64,000 bases of DNA from Clitoria ternatea (lineage: Eukaryota > Streptophyta > Magnoliopsida > Fabales > Fabaceae). A program made the position numbers and the translations under genes. The stretch covers positions 47,166,501 to 47,230,500 of the forward strand of contig CM075675.1 in assembly GCA_037962975.1 (NCBI GenBank), in the 5' to 3' direction. Positions 47,093-58,082 of this stretch are shown here, piece after piece (positions within the stretch are counted from its first letter, which is position 1; each line of letters starts with the position of its first letter). Below the pieces are notes generated by a model that was not told the origin of the DNA, did not search any database, and was given only the letters and a program-made list of their open reading frames with translations.

Positions 47093-49977
47093 AATATTAT
47101 AAGTAATGTGGTGGATACATTAAATGATGATAAAGTTGATTTGAAGTCATAATAGGTGGGAAACTCACCAAGGTGTTGGTGGAGATCTTACTAGATGGAA
47201 TAACCTAATAATTAGGTTGTAGCCTTTGATACTAAGGGATTGTAATTTAAGGAAAGGAATTCCTGAAGCCTAAGTAGGCAAACGAATAAAATTGGTAAAT
47301 AGTTTTCACATGATAAGAATCATGTGTACACCTATGTATATATATATTGAATTGGTGTTTGAATAAATAATTGATGTGGCCCTATAAATGATTGGTGTAG
47401 GGCTTGGCAATATTGGTGAAGCAGGAACATCAACCCCAGAGGTCTACTTCTCTTGAGGTAGGAGAGGGGTGTATTTTCTAAATGCATGAGAATTGGGATG
47501 ATAATGTACGTATTAATGTAGTATGACATGTTTTCTTAAATAAAGGTGATATTATGTGTAAGTGAAATGAATTGTGTATAATAATGAGAATTGTGTATGG
47601 TGTTTAAAATAAGTGTTTATATGATGAAGCCTAAAAGAGGCTATGAATGGCTTATTATGCATTGATGTATTATTGATTTCATATAAGACATGATAAGTGC
47701 CTAAAATCTTTGGTTGGAATATTTCTTGGATACGAGAATTGACACTTGTGTATGAATTGGTGGAAAATTGTGTGGTTGAAAATGAATATACCCTAGATGG
47801 GAGGGTAAGATAATCTAAATGAGCTTGAGGCATGCATGAGCATTTTTGTATACATGGCATGACATGCATATCATGATGATGTTGATAAGTGGTTGCGATC
47901 ACTTGATGATGGAAATAAAAAAGGGCTTGCGAGTTCCTATGATTATTAGACCGGTGGTTGCGATCACCTGGTATTAAAAGGAAAGGCCTTGCGGGACCAA
48001 TGAGATTGAATGCCCATGGTTGCGATCATGAGGCGGGAGTACCCCTTGCAAGGAGGGAAACCTATATGAAATATTGAACGTGGTTGCGATCACGAGAAGC
48101 ACCTTGCGAGGTTGCCAGAGAGAGTACCCCTTGTGAGGCGGGAAACCATTGAGAATGAGTATATGATATGGTGGTTGCGATCACCCGAGGAAATGAAATC
48201 GGATCCGTGCATATGCATTTTCATGACATTAGCATGTGCATCAGTTTGAAAGCATGGTATAGTGTGATACCTTGATGATGAGATATGAATGGAAACTCCC
48301 TTTTAATTACTAAATTGTGATGGTGAATTGATTGATATAATTCTGAGAGAATCAGGGAATAATTGTATTGGAATAAAAAATTATTGATTGATTGATTGAC
48401 ATTAAATAAACTCTTCTTGGGAAGGAGATAGTTGTATTGCATTCATGCATATATTATTCTATTTATTGGATTTTCGTCATTGAGAAAGTATACTAACTCT
48501 CCCTGTGGTATATCTTTTTAGCTCCTGTGTTGTAGGTATTGCTTTGGAGCTGTTGTGGAGGAGGAGTGTGAAGGAGGCCCCTTTTTGGTAAAGAATGCCT
48601 TGGCCGGCAATATTTTGGTTTACCTAGATGTGTGGGATGGATATAATGTATATAGTACAATATACGGTTGGTGTAGTTTGGATTTAGAAGGGATAATTGT
48701 ATGAATGATGGATATACTTATATATTTACAATGATGTTGTTGGTAGGTCATGGAAGAAAATGAGATCCTTGTCTATGACTCATTTTCAATCATGACCTTA
48801 AGAATGAATGACTGATAAAACTCGCCGAAAACTTGATGAATAAATGAAGTTATATTTGGAATATAAACTGTGTAAAGCATAAGGATGATTGAGTTGATCT
48901 TTATACCTTAAATGAGTGGTAATGGAAATTTACAGGTAAGATCAATTTGAACAAGTTTTAAACATGTAATATAATAAGTATGAAGTGTTGAAATTGAGTA
49001 AAATTGATTAAAATGAGTTTTGGTGTAGAGAATTGGGTGATTTCTGCATTTCCCTTGTTTTTCTGTCAAACTCGCTCAGGCGAGAGGGCTTCTCGCTCAA
49101 GCGAGAATGCCCCTGTATCAATTTTCGGATTCTGGATGATTCTCGCTTAGGCGAGAATGGGACTCGCTCAAGTGAGATCGTCCCAGCATCAGTGTTGGGC
49201 CATTATTTCATTTTCGCTCAAGCGGATGTGCAAGTCGCCCAAGCGAAATTACATTAGAATCAGAGTTTGGATTTTGGTTGGTGTTCGCTCAGGCGAGCTG
49301 GGGATTCGCCCAAGTGAGAGGGTTTTGGTCTTAGGTTTTGCTCTCGGGTTTATCAGGAAATTGCTCTCGGGAGTAATCTCGCTTAGGCGGGGATGGTTTC
49401 GCCCGAGCGAGTGAGCGTGGAGTGGGTTCTGGGTGTTTTTCGCCTTACGCTCGCTGGCTTCGCCCAAGCGAGGATTGCAATACTCGCTCAAGCGAGTTGG
49501 GGTTCGCTTGAGCGAAGTGACCCCTGAATCTTCATTTTCTTCTTTCACTCAGCATTTTATGATTCGCCTAAGCGTGCTATGCGAAGCTCGCTCAAGCAAA
49601 GTGGGATTTCGCTTGAGCGAGGGGGACCTGATTCTCCCAAAGTGCTTTAAACATGTTATTTCCTTTTTCTTCATATTAATCCATGATTCCATCCTGCTTT
49701 ATGAACACCTTGGGATAACCTTGGCTTCTTAATTTCAAATGAATGATCTCTTAAGAATTTAACTCCATAATATTATTTTACTAAAGATACTTCCGCTATT
49801 ATTAATTATGGATTTCTTAAGAGTTAATTTCTTTAACTTACCTTCTCATATCTTCATATATGAGATAGGTCTCTGATAGATCCAGGGTAATTGATAAATG
49901 GCTTCACCACTCACATGTTTCATAGATTAATAATAATAAAATCGTGAAAAATTTACCTCTATTTTTGGGGTGTCACA
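47093..49977 (+). repeat. Element A 3' LTR, second part
   Basis: Resumes A's LTR after the GGAAG duplication (47088-47092). It has the GCGATCA array at 47890-48183 and the palindrome array at 49068-49630, and ends GTGTCACA followed by GCCGG. Confidence 0.95.
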
Positions 49978-49982
49978 GCCGG

Positions 49983-50645
49983 TGTATGGGTGAATGAAAA
50001 AATGCAAGAAATCAAGATAAGTTAATTATTATAGTTAGATAATGATTAAAAGTAGTGCTTAGGACTTTGGTTGGTAACTTAGGACAATTATTCTAAATGC
50101 AAGTGTAATTAAAAATTATATTGGGAAAGTTTCTAATTATTTTGCAGGGATTTTAAAAATGTTGGTTTCTCTCCTATTGTTAAGGGAACTTTATTGAAAT
50201 ATATCTAAGTTATGTTAGGGTAAAAGTTAAGGGGCCTTTATGTAAATTTAAAATTCCTCGTCGATTCCCAAACTTAAGAATATTTTGTTAATTCAAACGT
50301 GAAATATTATATGGTATTAGAAATTATTTTGGTTCTCTTGCAAGAGGCCTATCAAGCAAAGAGGGTTGAGAAGGTGGTAAAGCTCACTACCCAAACAGAT
50401 GGCAAGTTGGATGGCAGGCATCAACCCTTTCTTCTGCTAACGACAACACTTTTTACTAGTGGTTGTCGAATGCTGGAACAAGAAAGGGCACTGTTTGGCC
50501 TCAGAAAACACATCAAGGAGTTCACGTCGTCTGCAAAGTGCTAGGCCTCGTGGACTCCCCCACAGGACTATGTTCAGGTCATTGAGAACTTGAATAATGA
50601 GTTATTTCAGCAAATGATGACACACTTAGGTCCATCTACATCCCA
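49983..50645 (+). pseudogene. Plant transposase relic, right part (disrupted by A)
   Basis: After the GCCGG duplication the frame of 5413-5483 goes on as VWVNEKMQEIK to a stop. A further open stretch (about 50299-50544) has TQTDGK and ALFGLRKH words. After one stop it continues with a helical, Gln/Asn-rich stretch (DYVQVIENLNNELFQQ). This order of basic motif, short Gly-Leu word and C-terminal coiled coil resembles plant CACTA transposase ORFs. It is heavily decayed. The assignment depends on weak motifs. Confidence 0.4.
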
Positions 50646-51140
50646 ATAGCCCCTTTCCTTCGACTAGCTTAATAGAGAATTTGGTGTTAATTTAATTTGT
50701 CAACTATAATCTTTGGTTAATAAGTTAATCAATGAATTTTGGCTAGCAAACACCAAAAATAACCAAAATAATAGATAGTAGTGACAACATTAACAACGGG
50801 AACACAAAGATGCTGCTAACCTCAAAGAACACGCCAAGGAGTTCACGTCGTCTGCAAAGTGCTAGGCCTCATCAACTCCCCTACAGTACTATGTTCAGGT
50901 CATTAAGAACTTGAATAATGAGTTATTTCAGTAGATGATGACACACTTTGGTTCATCTACATAGCAATAGCCCATTTCCTTTGACTATTTTAATAGAGAA
51001 TTTGGTGTTAATTTAATTTATTGACTATAATCATTGGTTAATAAGTTAATCAATGAATTTTGGCTAGCAAACGAAGAAAAGGACCAAAATAATAGACAGT
51101 AGCAAAAACATTAGCGACAGGAACACAAAGATGTTGCTAA
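50499..51140 (+). repeat. 321-bp tandem duplication in the transposase relic
   Basis: 50499-50819 and 50820-51140 are similar throughout, with an offset of 321 at several checked words (GTTCACGTCGTCTGC, AACACAAAGATG). It duplicates the coiled-coil-coding tail and its 3' flank. The copies have diverged modestly. Confidence 0.85.
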
Positions 51141-51550
51141 CTTATAACCGTACGACAGGCTTATCAAAATATACTTCAATGACAGGATCCTAAAGACATC
51201 GTAACCTTATAATTGTTGCGACAATATGAGCTTGTCACTAACGTTGGTAATATAAATGCCTAATATAGGCCTAGCAATAGTATGATGCCTGTGAACACCT
51301 ATTTTGGTCCGGTCAATTTTCTCAAAAAAAAAAGACTCGGAAATGATCATTTCCGAGTGAAAGGACTCGGAATGATCATTTCCAAGTAAGTCCGAGTGGG
51401 ACGTGGCCGAATGTTAAGTCTCCAAATAAGGAGTCTCCAAGTGGGCCTCAAGTGTCAAGAAATTTCCAAATAAAGAAGAAGCTTTAAGAAAAGACACAAG
51501 GAAAGACGTTCCGAGCAAAGTGAGACTATCCGAGTGGTCAGCTCGCCAAA

Positions 51551-51800
51551 ATTCTGAGTGAGAAGAAGCCCGGTTCCGAGTGAAAATGTCCAAATCCCAA
51601 GTTCTGAGTGAAAAGAAGGCCGGTTCCGAGTGAAAATGTCCGAGCTCCAAAATCTTGAGCGAGAAGAAGCCCGGTTCCGAGTGAAAATGTCCAAATTCCA
51701 AGTTCTGAGTGAAAAGAAGGCCGTTTCCGAGTGAAAATGTCCGAGCTCTATGTTCTGATTGAGAAGAAGGCCGGTTTCGAGTGAAATTACCCGAAGGGTT
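51551..51800 (+). repeat. 51-bp minisatellite in the solo LTR, five units
   Basis: Units start at 51551, 51602, 51653, 51704 and 51755. Units alternate between two subtypes (ending ATGTCCAAATYCCAAG or ATGTCCGAGCTC), so the effective period is 102 bp. Confidence 0.9.
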
Positions 51801-52934
51801 TGAAGTTAAGAACCATTCTGATTGAAAAGAAGACCTGTTCCTGAGTAATTGCAACCAAAGGATTGAAGCCAAGCTCTGAATTCTGAATGAAAACAAGGCA
51901 AACTTCTGGATGGAAAACAAGTCGGATGGGTTGATACACAATTGGAACAATTCTGAGTGGAAACAAGGTAAATTCCCAAGTGCATACATCTGATGGGTTA
52001 AATGCCGACTGAAGCTGTGAGAGATGCTTGACTTCGGATGAATACATCCGAATAGATAAGTGCCGATTGGAACCATTCTAAATGAAAGGCGTCCGACCTC
52101 AGAAGAATGCATCCGAGTGGATAATGGCCGATTGGAGCTATCCTGAAGGAACCACTTTCCGAGTGTATAATGCCAGGTAGATATTGAATGAGTCACTTTC
52201 CAAGTTCCATAATTTCCGTGAGAAATACTTCTGAATGATGAAAGATTGATTCCGAAGGAATACTTCTCCGACTGAAGCCCATCCGATTGAAGCATTCCCG
52301 ATTAAGTGCTTCAAGCAGTGATGAGTTCCGAGCAAAAGCCCATCCGATTGAAGCAATTTTGATTGAGTGCTTCAGGCAGTGACGAGTTCATCCGAGTGAA
52401 ACAGTAGCGATTGAATGCTTCAAGAAATGACCCACTTCCGAGCAAATCAACACCGAGTGAAGAATTTCTTAATAGACAGGGGACCTGATGAATGCTTCTT
52501 GGAAAGCCATTTTCGAGTCAATGATATGAACCCAGACTCTTACACCGAGTGTCAGGAGTCGGATCAGACCTATGGATTCAAACTTTCACTCGGTCTTTTA
52601 TATAAAAGCAGTCATTTCACTCGGTCTTCTATAGGAGAGCATTTATTCCTCTTGGATTGACTCCCACTGTAGGAGGATACCGACTGGGGCGCTAAACTGA
52701 GTCAGAAGGGAAATGCCGACTCCATATTTCCACCATGCTGACTTGGATTCCCACTGCCCAAGTGGATCCATGAATCCTGGACATGGTGGACAGGGGGCGG
52801 AAGTGGAGAAAATAAAGAATTTTCCACCAGCCATTGTCCCCCACAAACAGGTAGTGGCCAGGACAGCACCACTACGTACTTGGGTGAGTGGAAACTTGGG
52901 CTGTCCCAAACACTCAGCCCCTGTCTTAGACCCC

Positions 52935-52941
52935 TATAAAT
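52935..52941 (+). promoter_or_regulatory. TATA box of the solo LTR
   Basis: TATAAAT follows a GC-moderate stretch and precedes a C-rich leader full of ACCGTCC repeats, a plausible U3/R boundary. A second TATATAAAAG lies near 52599. Confidence 0.45.
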
Positions 52942-53336
52942 GCCCCAGCTGAAGAAGCTCAAGGGGTTGGATTTTTTCACCTGACAACTGAACTCTGCCT
53001 TTACTCTCTCCAAGTCCCAGTACCTAATCCTCTCCACAACCGTCCAGCACCTCTGATACTTGACACTGTCCCAACAGCACCATCCCCCTCCCAATCCTCT
53101 CCACAACCGTCCAGCACCTCTAATCCTTGACATCGTCCCAACAACATCTTCCCAACAGCACCTTCCCAACAGCACCGTCCCCCTCCTAATCCTCTCCATA
53201 ACCGTCCAACACCATTAATCCGTCATACCGAGCAGCACCTCTCAAATCCTCACAACACCGTCCTTGCGCCAAGCCTTCACACCGCCCCAGCACATTCACC
53301 CACACATCCTCTCAGAAAGGAGAACACTCTGGTACG

Positions 53337-53520
53337 TTTCCTTTCCTCACTCAGTTTTCCTCGTCCTCACTCAGTTTTCTTTTCCTCACTCGATTTTCCT
53401 CGTCCTCACTCGGTTTTCCTTTTCCTCACTCGGTTTTCCTCGTCCTCACTCGGTTTTCCTTTTCCTCACTCGATTTTTCTTCTCCCACTCAGTTTTTCTT
53501 CTCTCATTCGGTTTTCGCTC
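53337..53520 (+). repeat. CACTCGGTTTTCC pyrimidine-rich repeat
   Basis: About ten units of CCTCACTCGGTTTTCC(T/G)(T/C). The core CACTCGG is the inverse of the CCGAGTG word repeated upstream in the same LTR. Confidence 0.85.
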
Positions 53521-53823
53521 ATTTTCCCTCTCTTTTCCGAACTTACTTTTTCTCTTTCTCTCTTGTAGCTTCTGCTACCCCCCTCTTTTCTGTCTTTTTT
53601 TTTGTCCTTTACTTTTAAGTTTTACTTAAAAAAGAAGAAAATTTCGTTCATCCATTTCCTAAAAATAAAAAAACATTTAAAAGAACTACGTAACCCTGAT
53701 TTCTTGGTAACTCAAGAATACGTAGGAGCAGGACTTTAAATCCTGTCGGGCCCACCTTTCCCATTTTTATTCCTATTTTTATTTTCTTTATTTTTCCTTT
53801 GCAACTCCTTTTTTATCCACTTC

Positions 53824-54105
53824 CATGAAAATCAATTTAGACGTGACGTCTTGTTGATTTTCCCCTATCTTTGGTAGGCCATCGCCACAAGGAACAGAAT
53901 ACTTGGGACGAGACGTCCTGCTTATCCCCTTCCCGTTTCTAACCCCGCATTTTGATTAAATCCCATGAAAATCAATTTAGACGTGACGTCTTGTTGATTT
54001 TCCCCTATCTTTGGTAGGCCATCACCACAAGGAACGGGATACTTGGGATGAGACGTCCCGCTTACCCCCTTTCCATTTCTAACCCCGTATTTTGATTAAA
54101 GGATG
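53824..54105 (+). repeat. 140-bp direct repeat with GACGTGACGTC
   Basis: CATGAAAATCAATTTAGACG recurs at 53824 and 53964, with nearly identical sequence between. Weaker related units follow to about 54200. Each unit has a TGACGTC site and a GAGACGTCC word. Confidence 0.85.
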
Positions 54106-54546
54106 ACTAATTTAGACGCAACGTCTTATTAGTATCCTTCCCTTTTCCTATTATACCAAAGCCAAGGTTAATTTCGACGCGACATCCTGTTGACCTACAC
54201 TCCATGTCTGTTCAGTTTGTTCCTTCTGTTTTTACACAAAGTACAACAATAAAATGGGAGAAATATAACATCTTTTATAAGGCTAGTTATGTTACGCATT
54301 TTCAATCTTGGTACTGTTTCTGACAGGCGATGCAGGGTACTAATACCTTCCCTACTCGTAACCGACTCCCGAACTTGAATCTCATTCTTTAAACCAGTGC
54401 TTTACTGAACTTAGTTTTTTCCAATGTTTTTCCTATGGATAAAAACGTTGGTGGCGACTCCCTGTTTTCTTTTCGAAAGGGTTTCGAAACTCGTTTTATT
54501 TCGAGAGGGTCGGCCGCACCGTCGCGATCCCGGTCGCGACAATGCC

Positions 54547-55399
54547 CATTGCTAAAGTCATATCATGTGGATTTAAGCTAGGTTTTGCCATTGTATTAGG
54601 GATGGAATGGAGAATCGTATTTAGCAATAGAACCAGACATTGGCGTAAACTTTGTAAAATAATGACCTGTAGATGAGAGAACCAACGACAGATAGAAGAC
54701 ATGTTGGCTACGTAAGAAGTCAGTGACTACCAGTCACATAACACATCTTGACGTAGCTAAATGAGTTAGCGACACTAGTTCCCATGACGGGATCTCGGGT
54801 GTCACTGAACCTAATAGCGATGAATTTTTATAATTTAACAAGGGCTAGTTCCTATATTCAATTTTTTGTTCATTGCTTATAGTTAATAAATTTCTTCTGA
54901 ACGAAAGATTTAATATTATTTTATATTTGCCAAATAATCAAAGTTGAGACCATATATTAAACTAGCACTATTACACACACAAAAGAAAATTTTCATTTTT
55001 TAACACATAAAATTTTAAAGTTGGTAGGCTTTACTTAATTTGCTATAATAATATAATTTAGCCAAAACAAAATACAGTATTGATGTAAATATTTTTGTTA
55101 GTATATATAAAGTTAATCTATACAAGTATTATAAAAAATAGGGTAAAACCCCTTTTTAGCCCTCTTAAAGTTTAGGGTTTAGGAAATAGCCCCTTTGAAA
55201 AACAACCCTACTATTTTGGCCCTTATCAAGTTTTAGGGTTTTTGAATTAAGAAAACGTAGCCTTAACTGTTAACTAATGAGGTGGCTAACATTTGTGCCA
55301 CCTTATCAATGCCACGTAGTTGACACATGGTAGTTTATTAAAAAAATGAAAAATCTACATCATCATTTCCAATAATATTCTTAAAAAATAATTTTTCCC
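54547..55399. other. Decayed transposon flank, no gene seen
   Basis: GCGAC/GCGATG words near 54770-54820 resemble CACTA subterminal repeats and would fit the far end of the transposase relic. From 55141 a GGGTAAAACCCCTTTTT stretch looks like the terminus of an unidentified DNA element; no partner end was found. Confidence 0.35.
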
Positions 55400-55634
55400 T
55401 GTTCCCTCTTCCTCTCATCATTTCATTAAACAACTTCTTTTCACCATTGAAATTCCTAACTTGTCTAAACAACTTGAGGGTAACGTTGTAGAGAACAACG
55501 TGCCTAGTGGGGTTAATCTTTTGCTGGAATTAGTTAAGAATGAGAAGTACAGTGTAGGGATTAACCATGGAATCAAGAATGAGAAGGGCGTCACGTTCAG
55601 AGAGATAGTCCCCTAAAGGTTTCAAGATTTGAGA
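55400..55634 (-). pseudogene. Pentatricopeptide-repeat (PPR) gene fragment
   Basis: The minus strand reads open for about 78 codons with one TAA. It contains LSERDALLILDSM and then VVLYNVTLKLF...KKLFNEMMRG, which fits the 35-residue PPR motif (VxYNxxLxxxxxxxxxxxAxxLFxEMxxRG). PPR proteins bind organelle RNA. No start, no organellar targeting peptide and no further repeats are present, so it is a captured or stranded fragment. The GGGTAAAACCCC-type sequence 260 bp away may belong to the DNA element that carried it. The family call comes from motif recognition only. Confidence 0.6.
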
Positions 55635-55976
55635 AGGGACTAGTAAAAGATTTCATGTTAACTTTATTTAGTTCCCTGCAGGCCTATGTCACGTGGATTG
55701 GGACTTTATACATGTAAAGACAATTTTGCTGCCATGTTGTGAATTTAAGAAACATGAAAACTTTGTGTGTTGGGAAAATATGGTTTATGTAGTAGTTTGT
55801 TGCTATATGTTTTTTTTATGTTCAAATCAGGATTGCTATAAAGAGGTTGCATGTATTCCAAAATAACTTAGGCTGTAGTTTTATGTGTATTTCTGATATA
55901 ATTGTAGACAAAAAGAGAAAAAGGAAGAGACAACAGAACCTGAGATTGGTCCTGAAAGAGATCAAAGAACGGTATT
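55635..55976. other. AT-rich DNA, no feature supported
   Basis: No coding frame, no terminal repeat and no RNA gene were recognised before the TGTAACATCC LTR start. Confidence 0.5.
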
Positions 55977-56050
55977 TGTAACATCCTAAAAATAGGATTT
56001 ATTAGCAAAGTATGAATTAAAGAGAGATTTAAATGGAAAAAGAGGAATTA

Positions 56051-56519
56051 ATTAGAACAATTTTAATTTCTAATAATTAATATAGGCTGATATATTATCT
56101 ATAGAATTTATATTGGCTATTTAATTGGGCTCAATTAAGGTGATCTGATATTGGTAAGCCCGTTAGACTATCAACAATAATAATATGGGCTTATATGAGT
56201 GGAAACCAGGATTTGACCCTTTAAGGTTTAATGGGAACCCTAATAGGTATATAATCAACCAGTGGTCATGGTCCCCAAGACGTCAAATCATAAACCAATT
56301 TTCTCTGCCCCATAGAAAGAGAAATATCAAGTCCTATTGAGGAATCCTGTGATTTGGCTGAGGAAGACCATAGAACCAACAAATCATTCCGCTGCTACCT
56401 TCAGTCAAGATCAATGGATCCAAGTAATTCTATTATACTCCTCTTATTCGATAATCTAACGTAATAGTTCTTAAGTTTAATTTGGAATTCCATAAAGATC
56501 AATTGGGAAGTTTCCAACA
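56051..56519 (+). repeat. Element G 5' LTR (about 469 bp)
   Basis: Matches 62503-62887, but contains about 85 bp near 56340-56430 that the 3' LTR lacks. The first bases do not have the canonical TG, so the exact start is uncertain. Confidence 0.8.
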
Positions 56520-56521
56520 AT

Positions 56522-56533
56522 TGGTATCAAAGC
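56522..56533 (+). other. Element G primer-binding site, initiator tRNA-Met
   Basis: TGGTATCAAAGC two bases after the LTR. Confidence 0.9.
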
Positions 56534-57274
56534 CTCCTTACTGTTAGATTATTGGATTTTAAGGTTGATTGATTTATATTTTTTTATAACATGTTACGGT
56601 TATATTACTGTTTCTCATTAATATGCTTCACATGTTGCAATTATCTATATATGGATCCAACTATTCTTAACTATATGGTGAATCCAATATGTGCGTTTCA
56701 TAGGTTTCACATCAATAAATTTCTAACAGAATTAACTTGCCCAGTAATCGAAACTTCCAATCATGAAGTTGAATTTTTTAATAATATTTTTAAAAAAGAT
56801 ATAGGTTTAAGCCAAAGGAATACTCTTTTCCATTGATCTACGCGCTCCGTGATACTTGGAAGTTTTTTATTTGAATAATTTATTTAATTATCTTATAATA
56901 ATTCATATCAGTGAACCTATTGTATGTGATTAGTTATAATTATTATGTAACTGTGCCTATTGTGATAAGGGAAGCATTTAATAATATTATATAATTTTTC
57001 CATGCCTACTATTTTTTATATGATTATAATATAATAATATTATAATAATATTATATTGTTGCCACGCATTTAAAATTTTGATCAAGTTGTTATGGTTTGT
57101 TTTAATTATTATTTTAATCGTGCATTTAAAGTTTTGATTAGGTTGTTATGGTGCGTTTTTTAATTAAATATATTAAATTAAAGTTAAATGCACCATCATT
57201 GAATTTGTTATAAATGCTGTTATGATTTTGAATTTTAATTTAAAGATGCAATTTTTTTTGGACATGCCGTTGTG

Positions 57275-57310
<36 letters not shown>

Positions 57311-58080
57311 TAATTCTTTTTAATCTAGTTGTTATTTTATTTGAATAAAAATTCAGGCAGATAAAAGACCCTAATTAAATATTAATTTGTGTCCCTTCAT
57401 ATACTTCGAGTGGGACCTTACACCTAGGGGTCTAGATAAACCTTAAGTTTAGGGGAGGTTGTGTAGCAGTGTGATTTGGACATTCGTCTCCATCTGACAT
57501 CGTGAGAGCCTCAGCTAGAGTGTGACTTTCTTATGATGCCCACACTTGGTAGACTTCCTATCGTTGTGGTCAACATCATGGGTGGAGTCTGAACTCTAGT
57601 GGTCTTTTAGTAATTTAGAACAACCACCCAATGTGAGGAAGGGCAACACTAGTAATTATTTTTAATTAGATTAATTGATATAATATTTATTGCCAAAGCA
57701 ATCCCTGTTATAGAAATTAATTTAATTAAAATTACAAAAGCTGATTGCATGAGATTATTTATGCATTTTGTACTCATCCCAAAGGAAGATACAATCTGAC
57801 CAAATAATAGCGTGCATGTGATGATAAATATGTGATAATAATAAAGTTAAAATCATGTGAGTAATAGTCGGTCCAAAGAAAGGCTATTATTTGACAGAAT
57901 CAATTATCAAAATTTGATCGTTGCATTAAAGGTACCACTTACAAATTAATTTGTTGGTCCAAAGACTAAAAAATTAATGTTATGATCGGTATCTTGTAAT
58001 GGGTCTATCATGAGAATTATCTGCATTATTTATTTGTTTATTATTTATTTTAATCATATATACATATAAATATTTTTTTC
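56534..58080 (+). other. Element G long leader
   Basis: About 1.5 kb with no credible gene between the primer-binding site and gag. It includes an (AT)n tract at 57277-57308. A pyrimidine tract and CAG at about 58074-58082 immediately before gag resemble a splice acceptor, so gag may have been translated from a spliced RNA. Confidence 0.5.
57277..57308. repeat. (AT)16 microsatellite
   Basis: An uninterrupted AT tract of 32 bases in the copia leader. Confidence 0.95.
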
Positions 58081-58082
58081 AG

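Larger units (their letters stand above)
5484..49977 (+). mobile_element. Element A: Ty3/gypsy Tekay-type retrotransposon, outermost of the nest
   Basis: The 5' LTR is 5484-9313 and the 3' LTR is 14239-15179 plus 47093-49977, split by element B. The element is flanked by GCCGG at 5479-5483 and 49978-49982. LTRs start TGTAACACCCC and end GGGGTGTCACA. The internal part has a primer-binding site for initiator tRNA-Met, gag with two zinc knuckles, then protease, reverse transcriptase, RNase H, integrase and a C-terminal chromodomain-like segment ending near a WER/YPHAF sequence. Domain order and very long LTRs fit the Tekay (Del) chromovirus lineage. Coding is broken by two nonsense changes and two deletions, so it cannot move by itself. 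Confidence 0.95.
51290..54541 (+). mobile_element. Solo LTR of a large retrotransposon (3,252 bp)
   Basis: Begins TGTGAACACC and ends GTCGCGACA, with target duplication ATGCC at 51285-51289 and 54542-54546. There are no internal domains, so it is a solo LTR left by LTR-LTR recombination. A TATA box lies at 52935-52941. The 3' part includes TTTCGAGAGGGTCGGCCGC and a GGTGGCGACTCC word, as seen in Tat/Ogre-like Ty3/gypsy elements; that lineage call is tentative. Confidence 0.9.

Noticed and set aside
56591..56836. 81-codon frame in the copia leader
   Set aside because: AT-rich, no homology recognised, and within a leader that has no other coding sign.
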